Assembly (NCBI RefSeq): GCF_030272615.1 | Contig: NC_081414.1 | Coordinates: 527,105,137-527,169,136 of the forward strand | Length of the DNA: 64,000 nt | Direction of reading: 5' to 3' | Source: Cryptomeria japonica | Lineage: Eukaryota; Streptophyta; Pinopsida; Cupressales; Cupressaceae | In this document: positions 11,501-23,744 of the stretch, piece by piece | Position numbering within the stretch: position 1 is the first letter of the stretch | Layout of the letters: each line of letters starts with the position of its first letter | Notes under the pieces: model-generated | Seen by the model: only the letters and a program-made list of their open reading frames with translations | Databases searched by the model: none | What the model was told of the DNA's origin: nothing | Made by a program: the position numbers and the translations under genes

Positions 11501-14500
11501 GAAGATAATTTTAAAGACCTTGAAAGTATCATAGAGAAGGTCAGTTTAAAATTTTCATGTATGAAACATATCATGTTGTGGTGCTTCAACTTTCTACTAT
11601 TGGCTCACCTTCAACTGTTTAGAATTTATATCTTGCTTCTGACTATCATCAATTCAACAAGTTAAAGATTAAATAAATAAATAAAATATTTTTTAATGCT
11701 TTCATCACTGGAAAATATTATGCTAGATCTCTTGAAATAAATACTTCTTTTGTTTCCTTGTGTAAAGCAAAGATTACCTTTGAACTATTTTGTTGATTTG
11801 CCTGTTGCATGCATCCACATTTAGTTTTTCCTAGCTTTAATGTCAAACATTACAGTATGGTTAATGTTTGTGCATCATTTTGAATGAGACATATGAGCTC
11901 TTTTCTGGACTTTGTTTTAGCTTTGGGGAAGGCCTTCTGGTTTGTTTAAGGTGGTTCGTACACGACAAACAGCCAACAAGCCTACTTATTGCTTGCCTTG
12001 TCTGCTTTCTTTGATTGAACAGGTACATGGTATTTTGTACTGTCCAGTAGAAGTGTTTTTGATGTAGCAATCAAATATGTATTCATATGTTTAAGTCTCA
12101 TTCTTCTTTTGAACTCTTTAAATAATTTATGATTTATGTTTGATACTTCAGACTAGATCTCTACAGAACCGCAAGTGGCCTGTTGAATGGGGATGGTGTC
12201 GACAGCTTCAATCATTTGTGTTTGTATTCGAAAGACATAATAGGTGCTCTGATTATTCATAGGACATATATTTATATTTCTCTATGGTTCTTTTTTGTAG
12301 GGCATCTTTTGCTTTACAGTTTTTTTTTTCTAATTTAATTTTTGGCCATATTAAATATATAACTCAGAGTGACCTTATACAGAATCGTCTTAGAGCGTCC
12401 AGAATACGGCTATGCAACATACTTCTTTGAGCTTGTTCAATTGTTGCCAATCCAGTGGCAGGTTGGAAGATTGATTACTGTGATGAGTATTGCTACGTGT
12501 AGCAGAACAGCTCTTCTTACAAACAAGCCTCTAGAGGTGACATTTCCTAGCTATTCGATTACTTTTTGGAATTTGATTTTGAATGGAATGTCTTCTGAGG
12601 TAGCTGATAACTGAAGCATTCTGAATTTTGATCATCTTTCTAGGTACTTGTAGTTTGCTAATTCGGATTCAATTTTTGTAACTAAAATTGAAAGTTTTCT
12701 CATTTGAGTTTTTGTTGGATTTAAAAGCGTTTTTGGGGTCACAATTGTGAGTTTGGAATTCCAATCCAATTTAATAATTCTAATGATTTCTTACATCTGG
12801 AAAATTTTACTTTTAGAAAAGTATTGTTAGTTATTATGTTTCTCCTCCATTCTTGGAGATATACTATTAATTGCAAATTTGCATGCATAAAAATTAGGCA
12901 GATTACTTTCTGTTAGTTTAAGTACTGCGTTGTACCAGAGGCTAGTCAAATACCTGTTTCAACTAACTAGAATAACTCCTATGTTGAATACACATTTTAA
13001 TAAGCCAAAGAATTGCTTTCCCTTCTCATAAAGTGCTTTTGTTGGGGCCTAATCCTAGCCCAAAATTCTGGACTTGCATGGAGATGTGTGAGGTGTCAAA
13101 CAAATTAGGGATATTATCAATCATACATGTTTGTGATCCAAGTTGCCAGTCCTGGTATGTATTTGGCTATGGCAGTTAGCTGAATTTACTTTTGACCTGG
13201 GTTCCGTATGGCTTGGGTAGAGCCATATAAAAGAATAGTTAAATTACTAAAAATGTAAACTTTTGCCAAATTAACATTATGCAAATTTACCTTGGTTGGA
13301 TTCCGCCTTTGATTCCAATTAATGTTTACTCTACTTTTGCACTCAAGATTCCAATCAAAGGTGGAACCCCCTCTTACAGAGCTTGATGCAGGTAAATGCC
13401 CCTAATAAGTTTCCCTTAACAATTGCCATGTTGATCTAACAAAACGATCCAATAGATCTTTGGGAGTGCATTGACATGGAAATGAATGATTGAAAAAGGC
13501 AATGGGCTGTAAATGAGAAAGCATGAAGGCAATTGAAAGTGTATAAATTCCTTGAAACTGTAGGGAACACGTCTGTGGACCCATGTTTTTCTGGGGTGAG
13601 GCTGGGGCATTGCTGCCCTGCCCAGGTATGTTCCTAGTTTACCTCAGATGAATTCAGGAGGTACCTGATCAGGGCACAAAAAATCTGAAGAACTGAGGCC
13701 ATTTTGGTTTAGGAATGGGCCTAGGACTGGTACTCAGTATCAACCAGGACTGGGTATGAAGGGTCTGGAGGTACAACCTGGTACACAGTTTTCAATAGAG
13801 TTTGCCTCGCAAAATGAGGGAAAATTAGAAAAGGTTCTTACAGAACAACAAATGTGGAATTGACATTTTATTGGAATCATGAGTGAAAGTCCTTCAGCAC
13901 TGTTTGAGTTTGGATTTTATGCAGGTTTTAATACATGAACTACATTTGTACATGAAACTTTTAGTAATGGAATGGATCAGACTGTTGAAAGACAGCATGA
14001 AAATTAAAATGTTAGCTACCCTCAAAATGAGATGACTAGGCAAAAAAGGAAGGATATTCCCCAAGTTAAATGAAATTTATAGAGACTAAAACCTATGATC
14101 TCAACATTCCTAAAGGGGGTAAAGGACCTTGATTGCCAAGTAGCAGTTGAAAAAACTACTTTTGTTGTGCAGGTCCCCTCTTACTTACCACAGAAAACTC
14201 ATGCATATTGGTGGCTATTGGCATGCATAAACAGCCCACAATAGTGTAGCAAATGCACTCACAAAACTGCTCAAAGCCAGGGCAATGGAGATGCATTTAC
14301 ATTCATGAAGAAATATTCACTATTCTAAATTACAGGTTTAATACTAGAAGATTGGCATGTGCAATATCTTTTACTTGTAATATTTATTGATATGAAACAT
14401 GCTCAATACTTTTTCTTTGGCCAAAAGAATTTCTTTAAATGATTTTTATTGCCTTCTTAATTGAGCTGAGTGTAGTTTATTTATTCTAACTTCTTAGAAT

Positions 14501-15368
14501 ACCCAAGGTTGTCAAGATGTGCTTTGGCAAGTGCTGGCTCACAAAAACGATAGTTCTGATACTCTTGTACTGAAGCTTATAGATCCACAAAAAGAAACAC
14601 AAAATACAGTGCTGATGTGTTATACTGTAGACTTGTCCCAACTGCTGATGTTTATTGCCAGTTTTTGAGGGATTTGAGTTGCCATGGTCAAACAGATACT
14701 TTTTCCGGTTGAAATATTACTCAGTTGTAAATAGTTTTCAGAACAAAAAGGTGATAGTAGATCTTGAAAAGATATGTTGGATTCTATTAAATTATCTGTT
14801 ATTGTATCTGTGAATTTGTTATGCATTGGTGCCGATTTTTAGATGGACTGGCATCTTTATCCGCATTGATATCTGATATGTGAATAATCTGGATATCTGT
14901 AGTACTTTCAGACTTGCTATTGTTTGGCATATTAGTTTCTTGAATTAGATTATCCCAGTACCATTTGGAATTAATGATGATTCATAAAAATTGTTGCTTT
15001 GGTTTTTGGATCTACAACAAACATTCCTAATCATGTGTGGATGCTATCTGTTTTGGTATACACTTTTTAAGTCAACATTGTACTGATCATTCTTCTGTTG
15101 AATAAGATAGATCGGTCATGACCTAAACGCAGAGGAAGCAAGTATACTAGAGGATTATGGATGGACTCCAAATAGTGGCTTAGCCTCATTACTGAACTAT
15201 TGTGACCGAGTTGTACATGATAGGAAGGATGATGATGACATGGAATGGAGATCAAAAATAGGGAAGCTTCTAATGGATGGCCATGCAGGTGGTAGGATCA
15301 CCAAAGCTAATATTCCAAAGAAGCTAAAAAGTGTCATTCCAATTGTTAAGCTTGAGGAATGCCAGTAG
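8536..15368 (+). CDS. Spliced plant gene, conserved protein of unknown function (5' end not found)
   Basis: Ten exons fit together in phase: 8536-8637, 8776-8874, 10251-10316, 10417-11153, 11261-11309, 11417-11539, 11921-12022, 12152-12243, 12383-12536 and 15111-15368 (stop TAG). They give 593 codons without a stop. All introns are GT-AG except 11310-11416, which is GC-AG. The N-terminal two thirds are acidic and low in order, with two sumoylation-type motifs (VKKE in the first exon, VKIE in the long one). The C-terminal part looks folded and conserved: EEDAPGLLQ, KWPVEWGWCRQLQSFVFVFE, RPEYGYATYFFELV, DYGWTPNSGL. I associate this kind of block with a land-plant family but cannot name it. The first coding exon and promoter are not identified. 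No reading-frame damage is seen, so it may be a functional gene. Confidence 0.75.
8993..9540 (-). pseudogene. Antisense gene fragment within an intron
   Basis: On the minus strand a coding-like stretch gives TPAQGVYDYQDHVM, then RVVLVWDWTQQVTRQEKDEM, then, after small frame breaks, HREDVCGLIRGLKDAGANF, an apparent acceptor (ttgtttag) and VMDKLQEHADRVANKQEVV with SSYSSGIAIGDESNKSDC. The amino-acid composition and order look like a real plant protein rather than noise, but I do not recognise the family. The frame is interrupted at least twice. It lies inside the 8875-10250 intron of the plus-strand gene and is probably a captured or decayed gene piece; a transposon-carried fragment is also possible. 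Confidence 0.4.
11310..11416 (+). other. GC-AG intron in the host gene
   Basis: The upstream exon ends ...TTACAG and the intron starts GCATGC. It ends GGACATGGCAG, after which the reading frame continues as VLREKGV. The flanking peptides (EEDAPGLLQ, then VLREKG) join in phase 0. No GT donor lies close enough to keep the frame. GC-AG introns are a known minority class processed by the U2 spliceosome. Confidence 0.6.
12537..15110 (+). other. Large intron (2.6 kb) of the host gene
   Basis: It runs from a GTGACA donor after KPLE to an acceptor AAGATAG before IGHDLN, phase 0 on both sides. I found no convincing exon or transposon domain inside; the open frames are short and unrelated to one another. 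It may hide old repeats that I cannot identify by eye. Confidence 0.5.
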
Positions 15369-17570
15369 CTAATAAACATTTATAATGATGTTGTTTTATG
15401 CCATGTAAATATGTTACCCTCAATTGCCTACATGTGATTGAAACGAAAAGGCCTAGCTGCATTTTCTGATACACCACCCCTCTTGTATGATAACTGATTT
15501 GTAGATTAATGTATGTGTTACTTGCATTTTGCAGCTGAGTGTTGTCTGTGATATGTCACTTCTTAGAACCGCTTCTGAAATTTGTTAGAATATTTGGGCA
15601 TACAGAAAAACGTTTTTGTAGGCATTAGCTGTAAAAACACTTATGATGCTTCTGCTACTGGCGAAGGATTGTTGTTTTCTTAGAGCTGTTTGGTCTTGAG
15701 TATCGGAACATAATGATCATGCTTTATTGGGGTTGGAGCTTGTTTATATTGTAAAATTTCTTTGTCACATTCCTGGTTTATTCAACTGTCTTTGGTTCCT
15801 TGCAGTCGGTAGTATGCTCATGTGACATTTTGGAAATTTGTAATTTACTCTCTAAATTTATTTCAAAAATATTTTTATTGTTGTGAGACTTAAGGTGTAT
15901 CAATCTGATCCTTGTGCAGTTCTGAAATGACAGCAGAATTGGTTTATAACATGATATAGATGGTGATGGTGTCTTTTCACTTTATTTTTTTTGTGCGGAG
16001 CAAGACTCTAAATTACTCTATTACTCTTAATAGGGATATATTTAGAGTTTCGAAAAGTACTTTATTTTCAAATGGCAGAAAATGTGGTGTAAAAGATATG
16101 CAAGATGATAGTTTGCATATTTGTTTCTTTGGTCACCATATGCTTTTCAAAGGATCATTCTGACTTGATATTTAAGATGCATACCAGAGAAGATGATTAA
16201 ACATAATTTATGGATTTATTTGTTGGGTTTTGTAACATCTTTAATTATGTGTAAGCTAATGTTGAGACCAATTTGACTTGATGCTTTAGATGGTGGCACA
16301 GCAGAGGATAATGAAAAAACTCTCCTTTCTATGTCTAAAATTATGGCTCTTTAAGCGACTTGTATGGACTAAGGCTCTATCTTTACATATTTTACGAGGG
16401 TGGGTATAAATTTTGAAATGGGTTGGGTTCCAGGGAAGGGTCAAGGGTATAATTGTTTTTGATAAACTACTAGGGTTCTATTGGAGCCCCCGGTCTTTGA
16501 ATTGTGAAGGTTTGTTCATGGGACTCACATCTCATACAATTCATGTGGGGATATTGCTTTAACGAATGCTCCACTAGCATGTGATACTATTGCAGTTTCG
16601 TTTCAAACTTTTTCTACTCTTGTTGCGCTCCTTTGGCTTGAATGTCTTAGCTTCTTCTACCTTCCTTTATCCTTTTGTTGGGCAGCCACTTTAATCTTCT
16701 CCCTCGTATGCCTTGAATTCGTTGTCTGCCTATCTTCCCTACTAAGGCAACTAATTTCTCCTTGCTTTCCTTCAACACTTTAAGCCTATCGTATGCTATC
16801 AATAGAGTGGAAATATCACTCTAGCACTCAATTGCCACGGAGATGTCTCCAACATTAAAACCAAGTGGTCCTACTAATTGACCACAACCTCACTGATCAT
16901 TATTTATATTGAATGTTATTCTATATTTATTACATCAAGAAATATAAAATACAATGGCAAGGAGGAAGGAGGAGTGAAGAGTAATGACATGCCGGCATTT
17001 ACAAAATCTATTTATAACTTTTTTTATTTTTTTTTATTTTTATGAAAGCAAATATTAAAAAATAATTTTTTTTTGTGTACACAAATAAAATTATTAATAA
17101 TGAATGGTGGTTTTGTAAAAAGTAAAATCAAATATTCATATAATATAATATCTACTACAATTTTTAGAGCAAAAACAAAGCAAAATATTAACAAAATGAT
17201 ATAGCATGCTTAGAGTAGAAAAGGGAAAAAAAAAACTAAAAATTATTAGATCTTTTCAAATAAATATGCATTTTAATAAATAAATTATCAATTAAAGCTA
17301 TTGAGATTGAGATATTTATGTATTTTTAGTAAATAAAATAGTAAGTAAAACTATTGAAATAATTTGTTTTATTGAAGTTTCGTAACTCTTGAAATAACTA
17401 TGTACATAACATATGCATCAATAATGTGTTGTTTGCTTTGCAAATCTTGTGTATATTAGTAATATTTATTTGTTTGTAGAAGATATAATGAATGTCAATA
17501 ATTGTGGAATGGACAAAATTTGAGGACCATGTGAGATGGGATATATTTAATTATTATTTATTTCTTGATG
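15369..17570. other. 3' flank of the host gene and AT-rich intergenic DNA
   Basis: An AATAAA lies directly after the stop codon at about 15371, probably too close to act as a poly(A) signal. Beyond it I see no exon or recognisable protein. From about 16930 to 17450 the sequence becomes very AT-rich with runs of T and A. A decayed transposon piece may be present at 16600-16870, but no motif is clear enough to call. Confidence 0.4.
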
Positions 17571-17578
17571 ATTTGGAA

Positions 17579-18248
17579 ATATAGTTGCTTGAAAATATTG
17601 AATTAGGAGCTTACACAAAAAAAAGTGAAAATTGAGAGTTATTAAACATCTTACCAAAATAGGTGTTATGTCTTGCAATTAATACTCCCATGGAGTGCTA
17701 ATGATTGGCAAATGGTTTTCACATTGGTTTATAATATAATTTATGATATGTAGTGTAAGATTTGTAAGATAGGTTACTTGTTATTTTGAGATATTTGACC
17801 ATTGATTATGGGGCATTGGTGTTTGCACGAGGAATGCCATCTAATTTTGTGGCCATTGGTGTTTGCACGAGGAATGACATCTAATTTTGTGGCCATTGGT
17901 TTGACCACTATTATGGAATCATTTTGGGTTTCTAGTTTCCAATTATTTTATCTAAAGAAGGCATGAGATATAAGTTTTATGGTTGATTTTGTAGGCACGA
18001 TACTATTATATTGATGGATTGTTGTCAAATTGAGGGAATAAGTGGATTTTATTGATACGATTACATTGTTGAGGTTAATAAAGTTTGAAGCTCTTTGGCG
18101 ATGGAGTTTTTCCTTGCAAGAGTGGCTTCGTGTAGATTTGGTTAATTATGTGTTGCTAATTACTCACTTGCTAGAGGTTTTATGGTTGATTTTTTAGGTA
18201 CTATTACGTTGATAGATTGTTGTCAAACTAAGGGAATAAGTGGATTTT
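17579..18248 (+). repeat. Copia A 5' LTR, left part, with internal duplication
   Basis: It aligns with 47585-48010 of the 3' LTR. Inside it, the stretch 'ttttatggttgatttt...gggaataagtggatttt' occurs twice (about 17972-18050 and 18176-18248), the first copy being followed by normal downstream LTR sequence. The second copy is cut at 18248 by the LINE and resumes at 41188. The first copy therefore shows what the empty LINE target looked like. Confidence 0.6.
17812..17895. repeat. 40-bp direct repeat, two copies
   Basis: Two head-to-tail copies of a unit beginning ATTGGTGTTTGCACGAGGAA and ending 'ctaattttgtggcc', with one difference (gccat/gacat), inside the copia A LTR. A third partial start (ATTGGTTTG) follows. 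Confidence 0.9.
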
Positions 18249-18544
18249 TTTTTTAAAATTGTAGATCGTTCATCAATGATATTAATCAAAACAAAGTATT
18301 TTGGTTACATAAAATAGTGATCAAGTAGATCACTCATTGAAGCTCAGTCCAAAATTGTCAGGATCACAAAATATATAGTATCACATATCAAAGTGTATAT
18401 CAGGATGCATATTGAAACAAGTTCAAATAAAAAATACATTAAACAATTCACCATATAACAAAAAAGGAAATGAACATATAACTGATCAACATTATAGTCT
18501 ACTTCATTTGCATTGTCCTAGTTGTCCCCTTCACTGACCTATTC

Positions 18545-18840
18545 ATCTTCTTCATTCTGTTGTTCATCATCATCCTTTTGTTGTTCCTCTTCATCATCTT
18601 GTTGACCTTGATCATCACCTGTTGTTCTTCCTCTTTCTCTTGCTGCTCTTCATCTTCACCTTGCTGGTCTTCTTCTCCTACTATCGTTTTACCTTTCCTC
18701 TTATTCTTGTTGACCTTTCCTCTTGTTCTTGTTCATCATCATCCTTTTATTGTTCCTCTTCACCATCTTGTTGCTCTTCATCTTCACCTTGTTGGTCTTC
18801 TTCTCCTACTATCGTTTTACCTTTCCTCTTGTTCTTGTCC
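18545..18840 (-). repeat. Repeated acidic/glutamine-rich tract at the LINE 3' end
   Basis: The minus strand reads as runs of GAA, GAT and CAA codons (EEDQQGEDEEQQDGEEEQ and similar). A segment of about 130-165 bp is duplicated: the plus-strand string 'cttcttctcctactatcgtt' occurs near 18668 and 18796, and TGTTCATCATCATCCTTTT near 18561 and 18729. The plus-strand open frames here are low-complexity F/L/S shadows. Confidence 0.7.
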
Positions 18841-20457
18841 TTGGATTGTACCCTGCTTTCATGCAGGATTCATATGTTCCAAGGGGATGGGAGATCCTCT
18901 CAAAACTGGTTGTGTCAAGGTTATGATAGGAGACCTCCATGTACCTTATAGCTGCATCCCTTCTTAACTGATATTGACGTTCCTTGATATAAACATTTTT
19001 AAAATCCAAGAACTCATTCTAAAACTTTTTATCCACCTTCAGGAGGTCTTGTGGCCAATAGTCTACTTCCTTTATGTCCTTTTTGAACAGGGGAGAACAC
19101 CCTTCTTCTGGTACTTTCATGAATCTATTAGGTAGTAGTTTGAGAGTTAATGTAACTTGTTCAATAATCATTAAAACAATGAGTCTACAAGTAGACCTAG
19201 TAAGTGCTCTATCCTTGCCTTGGAGTAGATGTTCATTCCATTATTTCCAAAGAAACCATAAAATCTCAGTAGATTAACAAAACCAAAAACCATTATGAGT
19301 TCTTTTCAACACTTTGACATACCTAGAAACAGTCTCAAACCAATGCCTCTTATCACATACATCCTAACCAATAACATTGCCCATAAACAAGGACCACACA
19401 CCAACAACAAACTTAAAGTTGAAAAACATGTGCATATAGTCCTCCGCACAACCACAAATAAGACAAATTGCATCTTTGTTATCAAATACAAACTTTTGAA
19501 TTATAAATTGCCAACGAAAACATCTCTTCTTAGGGTCGACTTTACTAGACCAACAATTTAAAAATAGCTTAAACTAGACTTTGTGATCCTAGTTAAGGCC
19601 CCAATTCTTGTTAACATACTGAACAATACAATTAGACCAAACCAATAATTTGTATAGATACTTAGGCTTAAGTTTTAGGAAAGGAGAATCATCAATCCAC
19701 TTGAAGATATGCATATAGTCACTGCTATTGTAAATTTGAATAGGTTGCCTCAACAATGATATTTGTTGCAAAATCATAGAATATGTTCTTTTATTATTAT
19801 AAGAAAGGTCGTATTCCCATTTTAGTGAATTCCAATCTTTTATTAATCCATTGCAAAAAAATATCATTTAATGAGGAAACTCCACATTTATCCCCTTTTT
19901 TGGCCGAACATCTCTATAACAAAGCGAGATGTTTACCCTTGTGCTCTATGTTCCACCACAAGATTTGAATATACACACTTTGCCCTGATTGAACTGTATA
20001 GCTTCAATACATTTCACCATATTTTTGCATCTCTCCTAAGCCCTCTAGATGTTGCAAAAAACAACATATCTTCAAGGAATAACATTAGACCTATTAAAGA
20101 GACTATCCAACATGTGAATATTGTTCCATTTTTTTTGCATCTTTAGGGTGGGCTTCTTCAACATTTTGCCTAATTAAGACTTTCAATGGTTCATTGCCCA
20201 CCATGGTCTTCACAATCCACTTAGTTGCCAAGACAATGCCTTGTAGTTTTAAGTCCTTTAGCCCCAGCCCTTGATCCTCCTTATTCATGCAACACCACTC
20301 CCAACTGACAACATGCCTCTTTCTATTCCCTTTCCCATTTGACCACAAAAAATCTCGATCACCTTCTGAATACTGTTAACTTGATAATTGGCAAAAAACC
20401 AAATGGAGGCATAGTAGATAGAATATGCAAATAATATCTTTTGACAAACTTGCACCC

Positions 20458-20905
20458 TATCGGCCAATGATAAGAAAGTTTTGTTTCAGCTATTCTATTT
20501 TTTTCAATTTTAGTTAACATCCAATTCTACATATTGGTAGGGTAGGAGAAATTGAGAAGGGTATACCCAAATATCTAACAATCTTGTTAGGACCTCCCCA
20601 CTACCAGCCAAATTAACCAATCCAGTCTAGGGCTTCTTGGCTCCATCTTAGAATAATGGATTTAGCATCTAAAACTTTATCAGCCAATGATACGAAGGAT
20701 CTGATCTAACTATTCAATTTTTTTCAATTTTAGTGAACATCCAATTCCACATATTGGGGAGATTAGGAGACACTAAGAAGGGTATGCCCAAATACCTAAC
20801 AATCTTGTTAGGACCTCCCCACTGCCAACCAAATTCACTAATCTAGTTTTGGGCTTCTTGGCTCCATCTTAGAATGATGGATTTAACATTTGAAACTTTG
20901 GCTCT
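20458..20905. repeat. Tandem duplication of about 224 bp inside LINE ORF2
   Basis: Two adjacent copies (about 20458-20680 and 20681-20905) both contain 'caatcttgttaggacctccc' and 'cttcttggctccatcttaga'. They differ at a modest number of sites, so the duplication is not recent. A LINE ORF2 has no such repeat, hence this is a secondary event in this copy or its lineage. Confidence 0.85.
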
Positions 20906-22797
20906 AGAGGCCTGACAAAAGAATTCAAGTCCGAATTTTATAATACCCATATTATCCTTATTCATAACAAGGAAGAGTGACGTATTAGCAACAAACTTTA
21001 GGTTAACCAATTGAGATTATCTTTGAAGTCCGTTCCCTTTAGGTATAGGCCCAAGTAGATTTGATCTTAATATATACTAAAGAGCTTCTAACGCAATCAC
21101 AAACAATGTAGGGGCTAATGGACACCCTTGTCTAATGGACCCGCCTAAGGGGAAGGCTTCCAAAATCTCTTCATTAATCTCAACATGAGCATTAGCATCT
21201 TTAAACAACACCTACACCAATTTACAGAAGTCAGGAAATCCTATTGCTTCCAAGATTGTAAAAATGAATGACCACTCTACCCGATCATAAGCTTTCTAAT
21301 AGTCTAGTAAAAGAATACCCACATCTTGTCCATTCCTTTGGGTCCAAATAAACCCTTCCCAACTGGTTAGAAGATTCTCTAAAATGTATCTTCCTTTAAT
21401 AAAGCTAGTCTATGTAGGGTTTATAATATAGGGAAGAACATCAGTTAAACTTCTAGCCACCAATTTAGCCAATATCTTATATGAAACATATAACAGAGTT
21501 ATTGGCCTTCAATTTCAAATGTTACTCTTATCCCCTTCCTTAAGGAGTAACTTTATTACTCCCTTATTTATGTCCTCCCCCAAAAGAACCAGTCTCAACA
21601 GCTTTATTGTATACTTCAAATAGATCATCAACAATCCAATTTATTTTGGCTTTATAAAATTCCACAGGGAGGCCATCAACCCCTACCATTTTTAAAGGAC
21701 AAAATAGAGTTAGTGATCTCATCTTTTGTTATCTCCTTTCCAACTTCCTTTACCATGTTAGGACTATTTTTTCTTGAAATTATTTCCTTACATAACCTTT
21801 GAGCTTCTTTACACCTAGCCTTGTTGTCTTTTGCAGTGAATAACAATTTATAAAAGTCATGGAAGGCACCTTGGATGTCCTTGTTTTCATGTATCCATTC
21901 ATTATTCACTTGGATAAGACCAATATTCTCTCTACACTATTTAACCTTCAATAGAGTGAAACGTTTTTTGGAGCCTCTATCACCTTCACTTAACCAATTT
22001 AACCTTGCTCTAACTTGAGTCCCCTAAGCCTTCTTAGTTTGGAATTTCCTCAGAGTGTGTTGAGTATTTTTAAGTTAACAATAAAGTTCCATATTGTGTG
22101 GGTCCTTCTGCATCTTTTGTCACAACCCTCCTTTATCACTTTTTAATTTGATACAATTCTATTATATTTTTGGTCGAGCTATTAAAAATGATTGAATAAA
22201 TATTATAAAAGAATAAAAATGGACACACACACACACACTTGGAGAATATAATTCAAAAGGCATTATTTTTATTTTTATTTTCCCACTCTCAATTATGGCA
22301 CATGTTGTAGGAGGAATTAGAAGCTTCTAGAGGAATCTTCAATGCCTTGCATGTAACTCCCCCACTAGATTTTTAATCCATTTGCATGAGTCTAATATTG
22401 GAAAAGAATCCCATTCTTAATTAAATTCTCTAGATAGTGGAATTAAGGGATTTTCCCTATATATTGTATGCAAATTCTCAAAAAAGGGAGTTGATTATGT
22501 TTTGAAGAAATTTTCCAAGTTTCCTTCTTGTTGATAGTAGGATCTCCTTTGGTAGTCTCATCTTCGTTGTAGGAATGTTAAGTTGTTTTGAAGATTTCCC
22601 TCAAGTTGCAAGGAAGGATCTAAGAAGGATAGCTAGAAGATTGGAGAGGATTCAACATCGAACTTCGATAAGCCAAGTTCTCTTCTTTGTCATCTCACAT
22701 TCACATATGAGGAAATTGTATTATCAAAAAAATATAGCTTCTAGATCTTTATAAAATTTTTAGTTGTAAATCCTTCTTTAGGGATAATATTGGTAAA

Positions 22798-23040
22798 GAT
22801 AGCTTTATTATTTATTTAATTTTTTCTTTAGAAAAGAAATATCAGGTCTTGCTTGCATGTGAAAGATAGCTTTATTATTTGTTTAATTTCTTTAGAAAAA
22901 TATCAGATCTTGCTTGCATGTGAAATATAGCTTTATTATTTGTTTAATTTCTTTAGAAAAATATCAGATCTTGCTTGCATGTGAAAGATAGCTTTATTAT
23001 TTGTTTAATTTCTTTAGAAAATATTAGATCTTGCTTTTGC
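22798..23040. repeat. Four tandem copies of a 61-bp unit in the G1 LTR
   Basis: Each unit contains GATAGCTTTATTATTTGTTT, 'aatttctttagaaaaatatc' and 'agatcttgcttgcatgtgaa'. The first copy is slightly diverged and the last is cut short after 'gatcttgctt'. Confidence 0.9.
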
Positions 23041-23304
23041 TTTTCCAAAAAGAAAGAAAATCTTTTTTTTTTTATCTGTGCAAAAAAAATCATATTTCCC
23101 CTTATTTAAAATTCTTTTTCTGAGATTAAAATCTTCTCTGTCCTTGTTATTCTTCTCTTAAATTCATTACTAGATTGGGAATTTAAATATAAATCCGTTT
23201 CTTACATTCAATCTTACTTTCCTGTGAAAAATCTCGCCTCTGTGTGAATACAAGATGATATTCTGCATATGAAATTATTTAAACCTCATTGTATTCATTA
23301 CTCT

Positions 23305-23455
23305 CTGTGAAAAATTAAGTATAAATCTCTCTGTGAAAAATGAAGTATAAATCTCTCTGGGCAAAATGAAGTATAAATCTCTCTGTGCAGAATGAAGTAT
23401 AAATCTCTTTGTAAAAATAAATAAAATGAAGCATAAATCTCTCTGGGAATACTAG
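23305..23455. repeat. Tandem array, about 27-bp unit, five copies
   Basis: The repeated core AAGTATAAATCTCTCTGTG is followed by variable 'aaaaatg', 'gcaaaatg' or 'cagaatg'. The array lies inside the G1 LTR, just downstream of the 61-bp repeat array. Confidence 0.85.
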
Positions 23456-23744
23456 TTCTATACATTGCTGAACAATTTAGTTCTCTGTGTTATTCATCCC
23501 TAAGAATAAAATCTTATTCTCATTTGTTTTACATTAATATATTTCTACTTGACATATATCTGTTTATTTATTTCTCTCCATGTTTAAATAAATTGAAAAT
23601 GAAAACTATATATATATATAAAGTATTTATATTATCGTTAAAATTTATACCAAAACGAAAAAAGAATATGAAAAATATCGCAAAGTTATTATTACGAAAA
23701 GGGGGGTCTTCGAAATTTATTTCGAAGAAGCAATATTGGGCATC

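Larger units (their letters stand above)
18249..22117 (-). pseudogene. LINE ORF2, reverse transcriptase to C-terminal end
   Basis: On the minus strand the reading begins with NWLSEGDRGSKKRF (the WLxEGDxNSKFF box before the RT). It continues through GAFHDFYKLLFTAKDN and ITKDEITNSILSFKNGRG (RT entry), then a damaged RT core near 21100-21300. Next come WSNGKGNRKRHVVSWEWCCM and EDQGLGLKDLKLQ near 20350-20200, typical of the C-terminal RT region, and a zinc-binding domain near 19400-19500 with CLICG and a following H. A repetitive acidic tail follows near 18540-18840. Many stops and frame changes and a 224-bp internal duplication show it is dead. Reverse transcription would be primed at the nicked target. 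Confidence 0.75.

Noticed and set aside
13402-13610. Minus-strand frames in the large host-gene intron
   Set aside because: Short, overlapping in two frames and without motif or splice context.
18560-18967. Plus-strand open frame rich in F, L and S that looks like a membrane protein
   Set aside because: It is the antisense of a duplicated GAA/GAT/CAA-rich tract at the LINE end; low complexity in every frame.
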